Positions 8,047-15,816 of a DNA stretch of 64,000 nucleotides are shown here, piece after piece. This DNA is from Streptomyces filipinensis (lineage in GTDB: Bacteria; Actinomycetota; Actinomycetes; Streptomycetales; Streptomycetaceae). Position 1 is the first letter of the stretch. Every line of letters starts with the position of its first letter. The notes beneath the pieces were generated by a model, which saw only the letters and a program-made list of their open reading frames with translations, ran no database searches and was not told where the DNA came from. Location: positions 496,001 through 560,000 of the forward strand of contig NZ_BMTD01000001.1 of assembly GCF_014649495.1 (NCBI RefSeq). Reading direction: 5' to 3'. The translations under genes and the position numbers were made by a program.

Positions 8047-8367
8047 GTGTACGCCATCGTGCGCAGCGGTGGTCGCCAGCACAAGGTTGCTGTCGGCGAC
8101 ATCGTTGAGGTTGACAAGATTTCCACTGCCAAGGTTGGCGACACGGTCGAGCTCTCGACCCTGCTCGTTGTCGACGGCGACGCCGTGACCAGCGACCCGT
8201 GGGTGCTGGCCGGCATCAAGGTCCAGGCCGAGGTCGTGGACCACCACAAGGGCCAGAAGATCGACATTCTGCGCTACAAGAACAAGACCGGCTACCGCCG
8301 TCGGCAGGGCCACCGCCAGCAGTACACGGCGATCAAGGTCACGTCGATCCCCACGGCTGCGAAGTAA
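8047..8367 (+). CDS. rplU: 50S ribosomal protein L21
   Basis: 106 residues. [14 protein letters not shown] at the start and [16 protein letters not shown] near the end are diagnostic of L21, which binds 23S rRNA in the large subunit. The start is the GTG at 8047, after a purine-rich AAAGAGAG site. An in-frame ATG at 7993 lies inside the leader hairpin and would add residues no L21 has. It is followed 14 bases later by rpmA, the near-universal rplU-rpmA pairing, and driven by the promoter at 7874-7902. Confidence 0.98.
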   Translation: MYAIVRSGGRQHKVAVGDIVEVDKISTAKVGDTVELSTLLVVDGDAVTSDPWVLAGIKVQAEVVDHHKGQKIDILRYKNKTGYRRRQGHRQQYTAIKVTSIPTAAK

Positions 8368-8381
8368 GGGACTGAGGAGAC

Positions 8382-8636
8382 ATGGCACACAAGAAGGGCG
8401 CATCGTCCACCCGGAACGGTCGCGACTCCAACGCCCAGCGGCTCGGCGTGAAGCGCTTCGGCGGTCAGGTCGTGAACGCGGGTGAGATCCTGGTCCGCCA
8501 GCGCGGCACCCACTTCCACCCCGGCGCCGGTGTCGGCCGCGGTGGCGACGACACGCTGTTCGCGCTGCAGGCCGGTGCGGTGGAGTTCGGTACCCACCGT
8601 GGCCGCAAGGTCGTGAACATCGTTCCGGTCGCCTGA
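8382..8636 (+). CDS. rpmA: 50S ribosomal protein L27
   Basis: 84 residues starting [16 protein letters not shown], the standard L27 N-terminus that reaches toward the peptidyl-transferase centre. It begins directly with AHKKG and has no N-terminal extension of the kind cleaved in some Firmicutes. RGTHFHPG and FGTHRGRK are conserved L27 motifs. GAGGAGACATG provides the ribosome site. It is co-transcribed with rplU and ends at a hairpin before obg. Confidence 0.98.
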   Translation: MAHKKGASSTRNGRDSNAQRLGVKRFGGQVVNAGEILVRQRGTHFHPGAGVGRGGDDTLFALQAGAVEFGTHRGRKVVNIVPVA

Positions 8637-8667
8637 ATCGCCTGATTCAGCACCGAACGCTTTCGCG

Positions 8668-8707
8668 AGGCGGACCTCACTTCCCGGTCGGGAAGGCGGG
8701 TCCGCCT
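8668..8707 (+). terminator. Terminator after rpmA
   Basis: AGGCGGACC and GGTCCGCCT (arms 8668-8676 and 8699-8707) are perfect complements around a 22-base loop, followed by TTCGCG. They lie 31 bases past the rpmA stop. Confidence 0.7.
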
Positions 8708-8715
8708 TTCGCGTG

Positions 8716-8740
8716 TTGACCAGTGTGTTCGCGTGAACAC
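8716..8740 (+). promoter_or_regulatory. obg promoter region with a palindrome
   Basis: A -35-like TTGACC at 8716-8721 is followed by the perfect inverted repeat GTGTTC-GCGT-GAACAC (8725-8740), where a spacer would be. The -10 is not clear. The palindrome would sit over the promoter and is a candidate repressor site. It is not the actinobacterial LexA box, whose half-sites are in the opposite order. Confidence 0.45.
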
Positions 8741-8788
8741 CTGTGTTAACAACTGGACATACCCGTACTTTTCTGGAGGCACTGAACC

Positions 8789-10237
8789 ATGACCACCTTC
8801 GTGGACCGCGTCGAACTGCATGTCGCCGCGGGTAACGGAGGCCACGGCTGTGCCTCCGTACACCGGGAGAAGTTCAAGCCGCTCGGCGGCCCGGACGGCG
8901 GCAACGGTGGCCGCGGCGGTGACGTCATCCTCACCGTCGACCAGTCGATCACGACGCTGCTCGACTACCACCACTCGCCGCACCGCAAGGCCACCAACGG
9001 CAAGCCCGGTGAGGGCGGCAACCGCTCCGGCAAGGACGGCGAGGACCTGGTCCTGCCGGTGCCGGACGGGACGGTCGTCCTGGACAAGGCGGGCAACGTG
9101 CTCGCCGACCTGGTCGGACACGGCACGTCGTACATCGCCGCGCAGGGCGGCCGGGGCGGCCTCGGCAACGCGGCGCTGGCCTCCGCCCGCCGCAAGGCGC
9201 CCGGCTTCGCGCTGCTCGGCGTGCCCGGGGACCTGCAGGACATCGTCCTGGAGCTGAAGACCGTCGCCGACGTGGCCCTCGTCGGCTACCCGAGCGCCGG
9301 CAAGTCCTCGCTGATCTCCGTGCTCAGCGCGGCCAAGCCGAAGATCGCCGACTACCCCTTCACGACCCTCGTGCCCAACCTGGGCGTGGTGACCGCGGGG
9401 TCGACCGTCTACACCATCGCCGACGTGCCGGGTCTGATCCCGGGCGCCAGCCAGGGCAAGGGCCTGGGCCTGGAGTTCCTGCGGCACGTGGAGCGCTGCA
9501 GCGTGCTGGTGCACGTGCTGGACACCGCGACCCTGGAGTCCGACCGCGACCCGCTCTCCGACCTCGACATCATCGAGGAGGAGCTGCGCCAGTACGGCGG
9601 TCTCGACAACCGCCCCCGGATCGTCGTCCTGAACAAGGTCGACGTGCCCGACGGCAAGGACCTCGCCGAGATGGTCCGTCCCGACCTGGAGGCCCGCGGC
9701 TACCGCGTCTTCGAGGTCTCGGCCGTCGCCCACATCGGGCTGCGGGAGCTGTCGTTCGCGCTCGGCGAGCTGGTCGCCCGGGCGCGTGCCGCGAAGCCGA
9801 AGGAGGAGGCGACGCGGATCGTCATCAGGCCCAAGGCCGTGGACGACGCGGGCTTCACCGTCACCCGCGAGGAGGCCGACGGCGAGCCGCTGTTCCGGGT
9901 GCGCGGCGAGAAGCCCGAACGCTGGGTGCGCCAGACCGACTTCAACAACGACGAGGCCGTCGGCTATCTCGCCGACCGGCTCAACCGCCTCGGTGTGGAA
10001 GAGCAGCTGATGAAGGCGGGCGCCCGGTCCGGCGACGGTGTCGCCATCGGTCCCGAGGAGAACGCCGTCGTCTTCGACTGGGAGCCGACGGTCATGGCCG
10101 GTGCGGAGATGCTGGGCCGCCGCGGCGAGGACCACCGCTTCGAGGCGCCGAGGCCCGCGGCCCAGCGTCGCCGGGACAAGCAGGCCGAGCGGGACGAGGC
10201 GCAGGGCGAGTACGACGACTTCGACCCGTTCGAGTAG
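8789..10237 (+). CDS. obgE: GTPase Obg/CgtA
   Basis: 482 residues; an essential GTPase that works in 50S subunit assembly and, in Streptomyces, influences the onset of aerial growth. Domains in order: glycine-rich Obg fold at 1-159 ([21 protein letters not shown]), G domain with GYPSAGKSS (about 166-174), DVPGLI, and NKVD for guanine recognition, then an OCT domain at about 355-430 and a charged tail ending YDDFDPFE. The ATG at 8789 follows a TGGAGG site. It has its own promoter region after the rpmA terminator, so it can be expressed apart from rplU-rpmA. Confidence 0.97.
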   Translation: MTTFVDRVELHVAAGNGGHGCASVHREKFKPLGGPDGGNGGRGGDVILTVDQSITTLLDYHHSPHRKATNGKPGEGGNRSGKDGEDLVLPVPDGTVVLDKAGNVLADLVGHGTSYIAAQGGRGGLGNAALASARRKAPGFALLGVPGDLQDIVLELKTVADVALVGYPSAGKSSLISVLSAAKPKIADYPFTTLVPNLGVVTAGSTVYTIADVPGLIPGASQGKGLGLEFLRHVERCSVLVHVLDTATLESDRDPLSDLDIIEEELRQYGGLDNRPRIVVLNKVDVPDGKDLAEMVRPDLEARGYRVFEVSAVAHIGLRELSFALGELVARARAAKPKEEATRIVIRPKAVDDAGFTVTREEADGEPLFRVRGEKPERWVRQTDFNNDEAVGYLADRLNRLGVEEQLMKAGARSGDGVAIGPEENAVVFDWEPTVMAGAEMLGRRGEDHRFEAPRPAAQRRRDKQAERDEAQGEYDDFDPFE

Positions 10238-10241
10238 GACG

Positions 10242-10264
10242 CGGCCGGCTGCCGTCGCCGGCCG
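10242..10264 (+). terminator. Hairpin directly after obg
   Basis: CGGCCGGC and GCCGGCCG around a seven-base loop, five bases after the obg stop. No T tract. Most likely the obg terminator. Confidence 0.6.
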
Positions 10265-10396
10265 GGGACTGCCGCCCCCGGCCCGGCGCGTCGGCCGGAA
10301 CGGCATCCGCAGGCCCCGGACCCGCCGTCGTATGAACGCCGCGAAAACCCGCGGCACACTCCAGGGCAACCGCACCCCGCCCCGGTGAGTCGAACG

Positions 10397-10426
10397 GTGC
10401 GGCGCCGAGCTCTCTCGGCGCCGCAC
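10397..10426 (+). terminator. Second hairpin between obg and the FG-GAP gene
   Basis: Perfect 13-base stem GTGCGGCGCCGAG / CTCGGCGCCGCAC with a CTCT loop. It ends 28 bases before the next start codon, so it is either a second terminator or part of the 5' region of the FG-GAP gene. Confidence 0.6.
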
Positions 10427-10454
10427 TCCTGTCTGCACGGCTCCCGGAGCTCCC

Positions 10455-11921
10455 GTGTCCCACCCCCGTCTTCGCCGGCGCGCCCTCACGATCGCCACCG
10501 GCATGGCCCTCGCCGCCGGCGCTCTCGCGGTCCCCGCCCACGCGGCCACCGCGTCGGTGCCCAGCGGCAGGCACCTGCACGACGACTTCAACGGGGACGG
10601 CTACGCCGACCTGGCCGTCGCCGCGCCCACGGCGACCGTGGACGGCAGGAAGGGCGCCGGCTATGTCGCCGTCGTCTACGGCTCGTCGAGCGGGCTGAAG
10701 ACCTCGACCAGGCAGGTCTTCAGCCAGAACAGCGCCGGCGTGCCGGGCGGCGCCGAGACCGACGACGCGTTCGGCAGCGCCGTGTCCACCGCCGACCTCG
10801 ACCGGGACGGCTACGCCGACCTGGTCGTCGGCGTCGGCGGGGAGGACTCGGCCGCCGGCACCGACGCCGGGATGATCGAGGTGCTCTGGGGTGGCCCCAA
10901 GGGGCTGTCCGGCGGGGCGCTTCTGGCCGGCGGGAAGGCGTACGACGCGTTCGGCGCCCACGGCCATCTCACGGTCGGGGACGTCAACGGGGACGGCGCA
11001 CCCGAAGTGGTCACCGTGGAGAGCGCGCAGAACGTGCGGGTGTTCAGCGGGCCGTTCGCGCGAGACGGCTCCACCACGCACGGCGGACAGGTGGTCACCG
11101 ACCACGAGGACAGCCGTTTCCTGGACCTGGCCGCCGGTGACGTGAACGGCGACGGGATCACCGACGTCGTCGCCGCCGTCAACGACGGTGACGAGTGGGA
11201 CGCCCGCGGGGTCGCCGTCTGGACCGGCACCCACGACGGGCTCGACCCGTACACGATGGTGCGTGACAAGAGCGGCTACGCGATGCAGGGCGGCGAGAGC
11301 CTCGCCGTCGGTGATGTGAACCGGGACGGCTACGCCGACATCGTGGTCGGCCGGGCGATGGAGGGGGCCGACAGCGATGTGGACACCCCGCTCGCCAAGG
11401 GCGGCCGGATCGCCTGGATCCCGGGCACCGCGGCCGGCCCCGACGGCACGAAGGCGGTCATCATGAACCAGGACAGCCCCGGCGTCCCGGGTGCCGCCGT
11501 GCCGGGGTCCGGCTTCGGCACCGGCCTCTCGATCGCGGACATCGACGGCGACGGCTACCGCGACATCGCGGTCGGTGTGCCCGGCGCGAGCGGCGGCGGA
11601 CGGGTCGTCACCCTGCGCGGCACCGCCAACGGCCCGACGGGCACGGGCGCGAAGGCGTTCAGCCAGGACACCGCGGGCGTGCCCGGTGCCGGCGAGTCGG
11701 GCGACTGGTTCGGTACGGCCGTCCGCCTGGTGGACGCCGATCACGACGGTCGGGCCGACCTGGCCGTGGGCGCCCCGGGGGAGAACACGAAGGCCGGGGC
11801 CGTGTGGGTGCTGCGCGGCACCTCCGCGGGGATCACCCCGACCGGCTCGTTCGGTTTCGCGAGCGGCACCCTCGGCACGGTGGCCACGGGCGCGCAGCTG
11901 GGTTACCGCTTCGGTTCCTGA
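10455..11921 (+). CDS. Secreted FG-GAP (integrin-type beta-propeller) repeat protein
   Basis: 488 residues. A Sec signal peptide (RLRRRALTIATGMALAAG, predicted cleavage after AHA near residue 31) exports it. The mature protein is a series of about seven FG-GAP repeats, each with a calcium-binding D-x-(D/N)-x-DG-x-x-D loop: DFNGDGYADLAV, DLDRDGYADLVV, DVNGDGAPEVV, DVNGDGITDVV, DVNRDGYADIVV, DIDGDGYRDIAV and DADHDGRADLAV. Seven blades fit a full beta-propeller. No catalytic domain is attached, so an adhesive or scaffold role outside the cell is inferred. The start is the GTG at 10455 with a GGAG upstream. The next gene is also exported. Confidence 0.88.
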   Translation: MSHPRLRRRALTIATGMALAAGALAVPAHAATASVPSGRHLHDDFNGDGYADLAVAAPTATVDGRKGAGYVAVVYGSSSGLKTSTRQVFSQNSAGVPGGAETDDAFGSAVSTADLDRDGYADLVVGVGGEDSAAGTDAGMIEVLWGGPKGLSGGALLAGGKAYDAFGAHGHLTVGDVNGDGAPEVVTVESAQNVRVFSGPFARDGSTTHGGQVVTDHEDSRFLDLAAGDVNGDGITDVVAAVNDGDEWDARGVAVWTGTHDGLDPYTMVRDKSGYAMQGGESLAVGDVNRDGYADIVVGRAMEGADSDVDTPLAKGGRIAWIPGTAAGPDGTKAVIMNQDSPGVPGAAVPGSGFGTGLSIADIDGDGYRDIAVGVPGASGGGRVVTLRGTANGPTGTGAKAFSQDTAGVPGAGESGDWFGTAVRLVDADHDGRADLAVGAPGENTKAGAVWVLRGTSAGITPTGSFGFASGTLGTVATGAQLGYRFGS

Positions 11922-11938
11922 TTCTCCGGCGCGTTTCC

Positions 11939-11954
11939 GATCTGTCGTCAGATC
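11939..11954 (+). terminator. Hairpin after the FG-GAP gene
   Basis: GATCTG-TCGT-CAGATC, a perfect six-base stem 18 bases after the stop. A weak terminator or a small operator; I cannot tell which. Confidence 0.4.
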
Positions 11955-12107
11955 TGTTGTGGAGCGAGGGTGTTCCCATGCCGGAACGGATCTCCTGCCG
12001 TCTCCTCATTTGTCATGCTCGCGATTGACTTCGTTCAGCAGGCGGACCGTCCGGCCGTGGGAGTTTCCCCGTGTCCGAAGAGGCCACCGTGGCAAGGGAG
12101 TCAGCGC

Positions 12108-13655
12108 ATGACCGCAGCATCGCCCGATCGCCGCCGCTTTCTGACCGCCGGGGCCGCCGTACTCGGTGCCGCGGCCTCCGCCCAGTTGTGGTTGCCGGGC
12201 ACGGCCCGCGCCGCGGGCACCCCGCTCCCCGACGGGGTGTTCACCCTGGGCGTCTCCTCCGGCGACCCGCTGCCCGACGGCATCGTGCTGTGGACCAGAC
12301 TCGCGCCCGACCCGCTCAACGGCGGCGGCATGCCCGACGAGGTCTTCCCCGTGGAGTGGGAGCTCGCCGAGGACGAGCGGTTCCACCGGAGCGTCTGCCG
12401 GGGCACCGCCCAGGCCCGGCCCGAATTCGGCCACAGCGTCCACGTGGACGTCCGCGGGCTGCGCCCGGACCGCCCGTACTGGTACCGCTTCCGGGCCGGC
12501 GGCCAGCTCTCGCCCGCCGGCCGCACCCGCACCGCGCCCCACCCGCACCAGCGGGGCGGCTCGCTGCGCGTCGCCCTCGCCTCCTGCCAGAACTGGCAGC
12601 ACGGCTATTTCACGCCGTACGCCGACATGCTCGCGCAGGACCCCGACGTCGTCCTCTTCGTCGGTGACTACATCTACGAGTCCGCGCCCTCGTCGACGGC
12701 CGTGCGGCGGCACGAGGGCAAGGGGGAGCCGTACACCCTGGAGCAGTACCGCAACCGGTACGCCCAGTACCGCACCGACCCCGACCTGGCCGCGATGCAC
12801 GCGAACGCGCCCTGGGTGGTCACCTTCGACGACCACGAGGTCGACAACGACTGGGCCGGCGAGATCCCGCAGGACCCGGACAAGCAGTCGCACGACGCGT
12901 TCGTGGCCCGGCTGACGGCGGCCTTCCAGGCGTACTACGAGCACATGCCGGTGCGAGCCTTTGCGATCCCCACCGGCCCGCACATCCAGATGTACCGCCG
13001 CCTGGAGTTCGGCCGCCTGGCCCGGCTCAACGTGCTGGACACCCGGCAGTTCCGCAGCGACCAGGCGACCACGCAGGAGGGCGCCGAGTCGCCCTCGATG
13101 ACCATGCTGGGAGCCGAGCAGAAGCAGTGGCTGCTCGACGGGCTGCACGACTCCCCGGCCCGCTGGAACCTGATCGCCTCGCAGATCATGATGGCCGAGA
13201 CCGATCTGCTGCCCGGTGACGGCAAACTCTGGTACTACGACGCCTGGGACGGCTACCAGGCCGAACGCAACGCCCTGCTGGAGGAGTTCGCCGGCATCCG
13301 CAACCCGGTCGTCCTCAGCGGCGACCGGCACCTGACGATGATCAGCGACCTCAGGGAGGACTTCGCCGACCCGGACTCCGACGTCGTCGGCGCCGAGTTC
13401 GTCGGTACGTCCATCTCCACCAACGGCGACCAGGACCAGGACGCCTTCCATGCCCAGTGGGACCCGCTGAAGGCGGACAACCCGCACTGGAAGGTGATCG
13501 ACGCGCACCGCGGCTACCACCTCTTCGACATCCGCTGCGACGGCGTCGACGCGGCGGTCCGCGTCGTCGACACCGTCGTCAGGCCGCAGGCCACGGCGAG
13601 CACGCTGGCCCGGCTGCGGGTGGAGACGGACGAGCCCGGCGTCCAGGTCGTCTGA
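12108..13655 (+). CDS. phoD: PhoD-family alkaline phosphatase/phosphodiesterase, Tat-exported
   Basis: 515 residues. The twin-arginine motif DRRRFLTAG at residues 7-15 and a hydrophobic stretch ending in an Ala-x-Ala region mark Tat export of a folded metalloenzyme. The PhoD N-domain begins TLGVSSGDPLPDGIVLWTR. The metal-binding core contains ASCQNWQHGYF, FVGDYIYE, TFDDHEVDNDW and, near the C-terminus, LSGDRHLTM. PhoD enzymes use Fe and Ca to hydrolyse phosphate mono- and diesters, including wall teichoic acids. The ATG at 12108 follows AAGGGAG; an upstream ATG at 11970 would place the Tat signal internally. The neighbouring wall-polymer genes make a role in phosphate recovery or wall turnover plausible. 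Confidence 0.92.
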   Translation: MTAASPDRRRFLTAGAAVLGAAASAQLWLPGTARAAGTPLPDGVFTLGVSSGDPLPDGIVLWTRLAPDPLNGGGMPDEVFPVEWELAEDERFHRSVCRGTAQARPEFGHSVHVDVRGLRPDRPYWYRFRAGGQLSPAGRTRTAPHPHQRGGSLRVALASCQNWQHGYFTPYADMLAQDPDVVLFVGDYIYESAPSSTAVRRHEGKGEPYTLEQYRNRYAQYRTDPDLAAMHANAPWVVTFDDHEVDNDWAGEIPQDPDKQSHDAFVARLTAAFQAYYEHMPVRAFAIPTGPHIQMYRRLEFGRLARLNVLDTRQFRSDQATTQEGAESPSMTMLGAEQKQWLLDGLHDSPARWNLIASQIMMAETDLLPGDGKLWYYDAWDGYQAERNALLEEFAGIRNPVVLSGDRHLTMISDLREDFADPDSDVVGAEFVGTSISTNGDQDQDAFHAQWDPLKADNPHWKVIDAHRGYHLFDIRCDGVDAAVRVVDTVVRPQATASTLARLRVETDEPGVQVV

Positions 13656-13681
13656 CGGCGGGGGCGACAGCAGCGGCAGTG

Positions 13682-13713
13682 GCACCGCGGGACCCACGTC
13701 GGTCCCGCGGTGC
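13682..13713 (+). terminator. phoD terminator
   Basis: Perfect 13-base stem GCACCGCGGGACC / GGTCCCGCGGTGC with a six-base loop, 26 bases after the stop. Confidence 0.75.
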
Positions 13714-14167
13714 GCTCGTACGCGCCGCACCGCGCAGCGGCCCTTGTTCCCGGCGAGACCGAAAAGCTGCGCAATCTTGATGTGGAATTCCGTGGCAATC
13801 AAGTGCCGGCCGCACCGTATTCCCGCCTTGTCCGGGGCGGCGCCGTGCCCGCTATGAAGAACGTGTGTTCCCCCACGCCGCAGACGTGAAGATAGTGACC
13901 CCGCGCCGGGCGTGCGGGTGCCCGGACACCGCTGTCCGAAGCCGTTCCGGCGGCGCCGAACGGGGCGTGGGCAGGGCTCCGGGAGGAGCCTGTGGACTTA
14001 CTCACAGCAAATTCACGGGTGTTCGCGGGGCCCGAGCGCAATCACCATGCGTGCCAGGTGAATGACAGGTTGCGCTCACATATGCATGGGATGTCGCTCA
14101 CCTTGCACTGCGCTTACCGAAAGTGGGACCATTTCACGGTTCCCTGTCGCCCCAAGGTAGGTCACCT
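13714..14167. other. 454-bp non-coding region upstream of the wall-polymer genes
   Basis: This stretch is less GC-rich than its neighbours. The short reading frames in it have no ribosome sites or plausible protein composition. It presumably carries the promoter of the cytidylyltransferase gene, but I found no clear -35/-10 pair. On the minus strand, ATTCACCTGGC (14053-14063) matches nine of eleven positions of a PhoP direct-repeat unit as I recall it. The region ends with AAGGTAGG, the ribosome site of the next gene. Confidence 0.5.
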
Positions 14168-15664
14168 GTGTCCCAGCGCATAGCCAAGCCCCGTACCACC
14201 GCAGTGATCCTGGCCGGTGGCACCGGTCAGCGGGTGGGTCTGTCGATCCCCAAGCAGCTGCTGAAGATCGCCGGCAAGGCAGTCATCGAGCACACCCTGA
14301 CCACCTTCGAGAGGGCCGACTCGATCGACGACATCATCGTGCTGATGGCGCCGGGCTATGTGCCGGACATCGAGAAGATCGTCGCCAAGGCCGGCTTCAC
14401 CAAGGTGAAGAAGATCATCGAGGGCGGCTCGACGCGGAACGAGACCACCGAGCGTGCGATCACCGCTCTCGGCGAGGGTCTGGCCGAGGGCGAGGACCGT
14501 AACGTCCTCTTCCACGACGCCGTGCGCCCCCTGCTCTCGCAGCGGGTCATCGACGACTGCGTGGCGGCGCTGGAGCGTTACCAGGCCGTGGACGTCGCCA
14601 TCCCGTCCGCGGACACGATCATCGTGACCCGCACCCACGGCGAGGACGGCGAGTTCATCACCGAGATCCCGGACCGCTCCCGGCTGCGCCGCGGCCAGAC
14701 CCCGCAGGCGTTCAAGCTGTCCACGATCCGCCGCGCCTACGAGGTCGCCGCGGGCGACCCCAACTTCCAGGCCACGGACGACTGTTCCGTCGTGCTCAGG
14801 TACCTGCCGGACGTGCCGATCCACGTCGTCGCGGGTGACGAGTACAACATGAAGGTGACCCAGCCGGTCGACGTCTTCATCGCCGACAAGCTGTTCCAGC
14901 TCGCCTCCACCGCCGCGCCCGAGCAGAACGGCGAGGAGGCCTACCGCGAGCTCCTCACCGGCAAGACCATCGTGATCTTCGGCGGTTCCTACGGCATCGG
15001 CAAGGACATCGCCGAACTCGCCGGGTCCTACGGCGCGAACGTCTACGCCCTGGGCCGCTCCACCACCGGCACCCACGTGGAGAACCCGGAGGAGGTCGAC
15101 GACGCGCTGTCCAAGGCGTACGCGGAGACCGGCCGGATCGACTACGTCGTCAACACCGCGGGCGTGCTGCGCATCGGCAAGCTCGCCGAGACCGACAACG
15201 CCACCATCGAGGAGGCGCTGAAGGTCAACTACCTGGCCCCGGTGCAGATCGCCCGTTCCAGCTACAAGTACCTCGCCGAGACCAACGGCCAGCTGCTGCT
15301 GTACACCTCCAGCAGCTACACCCGCGGCCGCGCCGAGTACTCCCTGTACTCCTCCACCAAGGCCGCCATGGTGAACCTCACCCAGGCGCTGTCCGACGAG
15401 TGGGCCGGCGACGGCATCCGCGTGAACTGCATCAACCCGGAGCGCACCGCCACCCCGATGCGCACCAAGGCCTTCGGCCAGGAGCCCGCGGGTTCGCTGC
15501 TTTCCTCCGAGGCCGTGGCCGGTACGTCCCTGGACGTGCTGCTGTCCGAGCTGACCGGCCATGTCATCGACGTCCGCCAGCAGGACCCGACGGCGGGTGC
15601 CGCGAAGGCCTCCGGTTTCGAACAGGCGCTGGCCACGGTCCTGGACCGCCAGGACGGCGTGTAA
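14168..15664 (+). CDS. Fused cytidylyltransferase / short-chain reductase (Bcs1/TarIJ-like)
   Basis: 498 residues, two enzymes in one chain. Residues 1-235 are an IspD/TarI-type CTP transferase: AVILAGGTGQRVG for nucleotide binding, PKQLLKI, HDAVRPL and the downstream lysine region MKVTQPVD. Residues 265-498 are a short-chain dehydrogenase: FGGSYGIGKD is the NADP-binding loop, NTAG the structural motif and YSSTK the catalytic Tyr-Lys pair. Fusions of this kind (Haemophilus Bcs1) reduce ribulose 5-phosphate and make CDP-ribitol for wall or capsule polymers; the exact sugar alcohol here is not proven. The GTG at 14168 follows AAGGTAGG; the upstream ATG at 14123 has no ribosome site. A polymerase and a glycosyltransferase follow. 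Confidence 0.88.
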   Translation: MSQRIAKPRTTAVILAGGTGQRVGLSIPKQLLKIAGKAVIEHTLTTFERADSIDDIIVLMAPGYVPDIEKIVAKAGFTKVKKIIEGGSTRNETTERAITALGEGLAEGEDRNVLFHDAVRPLLSQRVIDDCVAALERYQAVDVAIPSADTIIVTRTHGEDGEFITEIPDRSRLRRGQTPQAFKLSTIRRAYEVAAGDPNFQATDDCSVVLRYLPDVPIHVVAGDEYNMKVTQPVDVFIADKLFQLASTAAPEQNGEEAYRELLTGKTIVIFGGSYGIGKDIAELAGSYGANVYALGRSTTGTHVENPEEVDDALSKAYAETGRIDYVVNTAGVLRIGKLAETDNATIEEALKVNYLAPVQIARSSYKYLAETNGQLLLYTSSSYTRGRAEYSLYSSTKAAMVNLTQALSDEWAGDGIRVNCINPERTATPMRTKAFGQEPAGSLLSSEAVAGTSLDVLLSELTGHVIDVRQQDPTAGAAKASGFEQALATVLDRQDGV

Positions 15665-15687
15665 TAATTCGTCAATACCTTTTCGGA

Positions 15688-15739
15688 ATTCAGGCCTCTG
15701 CCGTCGCTCATTCACCGGGCGTTTAGCAGAGGCCTGAAT
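15688..15739 (+). terminator. Long-loop hairpin after the cytidylyltransferase gene
   Basis: ATTCAGGCCTCTGC (15688-15701) and its exact complement (15726-15739) form a 14-base stem with a 24-base loop. It lies in a 152-base gap and is probably a terminator or attenuating structure before the polymerase gene. Confidence 0.6.
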
Positions 15740-15753
15740 CCGTACATCGCACA

Positions 15754-15780
15754 CATCTCTTACATCTCTTACATCTTTCG
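15754..15780 (+). repeat. Short tandem repeat before the polymerase gene
   Basis: The nine-base unit CATCTCTTA occurs twice in a row followed by a partial third copy (CATCTTT), 37 bases upstream of the GTG start at 15817. Unusually T-rich for this genome. Confidence 0.7.
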
Positions 15781-15816
15781 CGAACCGGCACTCCCCCTCC
15801 CAGAGCAGGTTTCTCC

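Noticed and set aside
8725..8740. LexA (SOS) box upstream of obg
   Set aside because: The half-sites are GTTC...GAAC, the reverse of the actinobacterial GAAC-N4-GTTC consensus.
13799..14183. Short frames in the gap before the wall-polymer genes
   Set aside because: No ribosome sites, unusual amino-acid composition and mutual overlap on both strands; more likely regulatory DNA.
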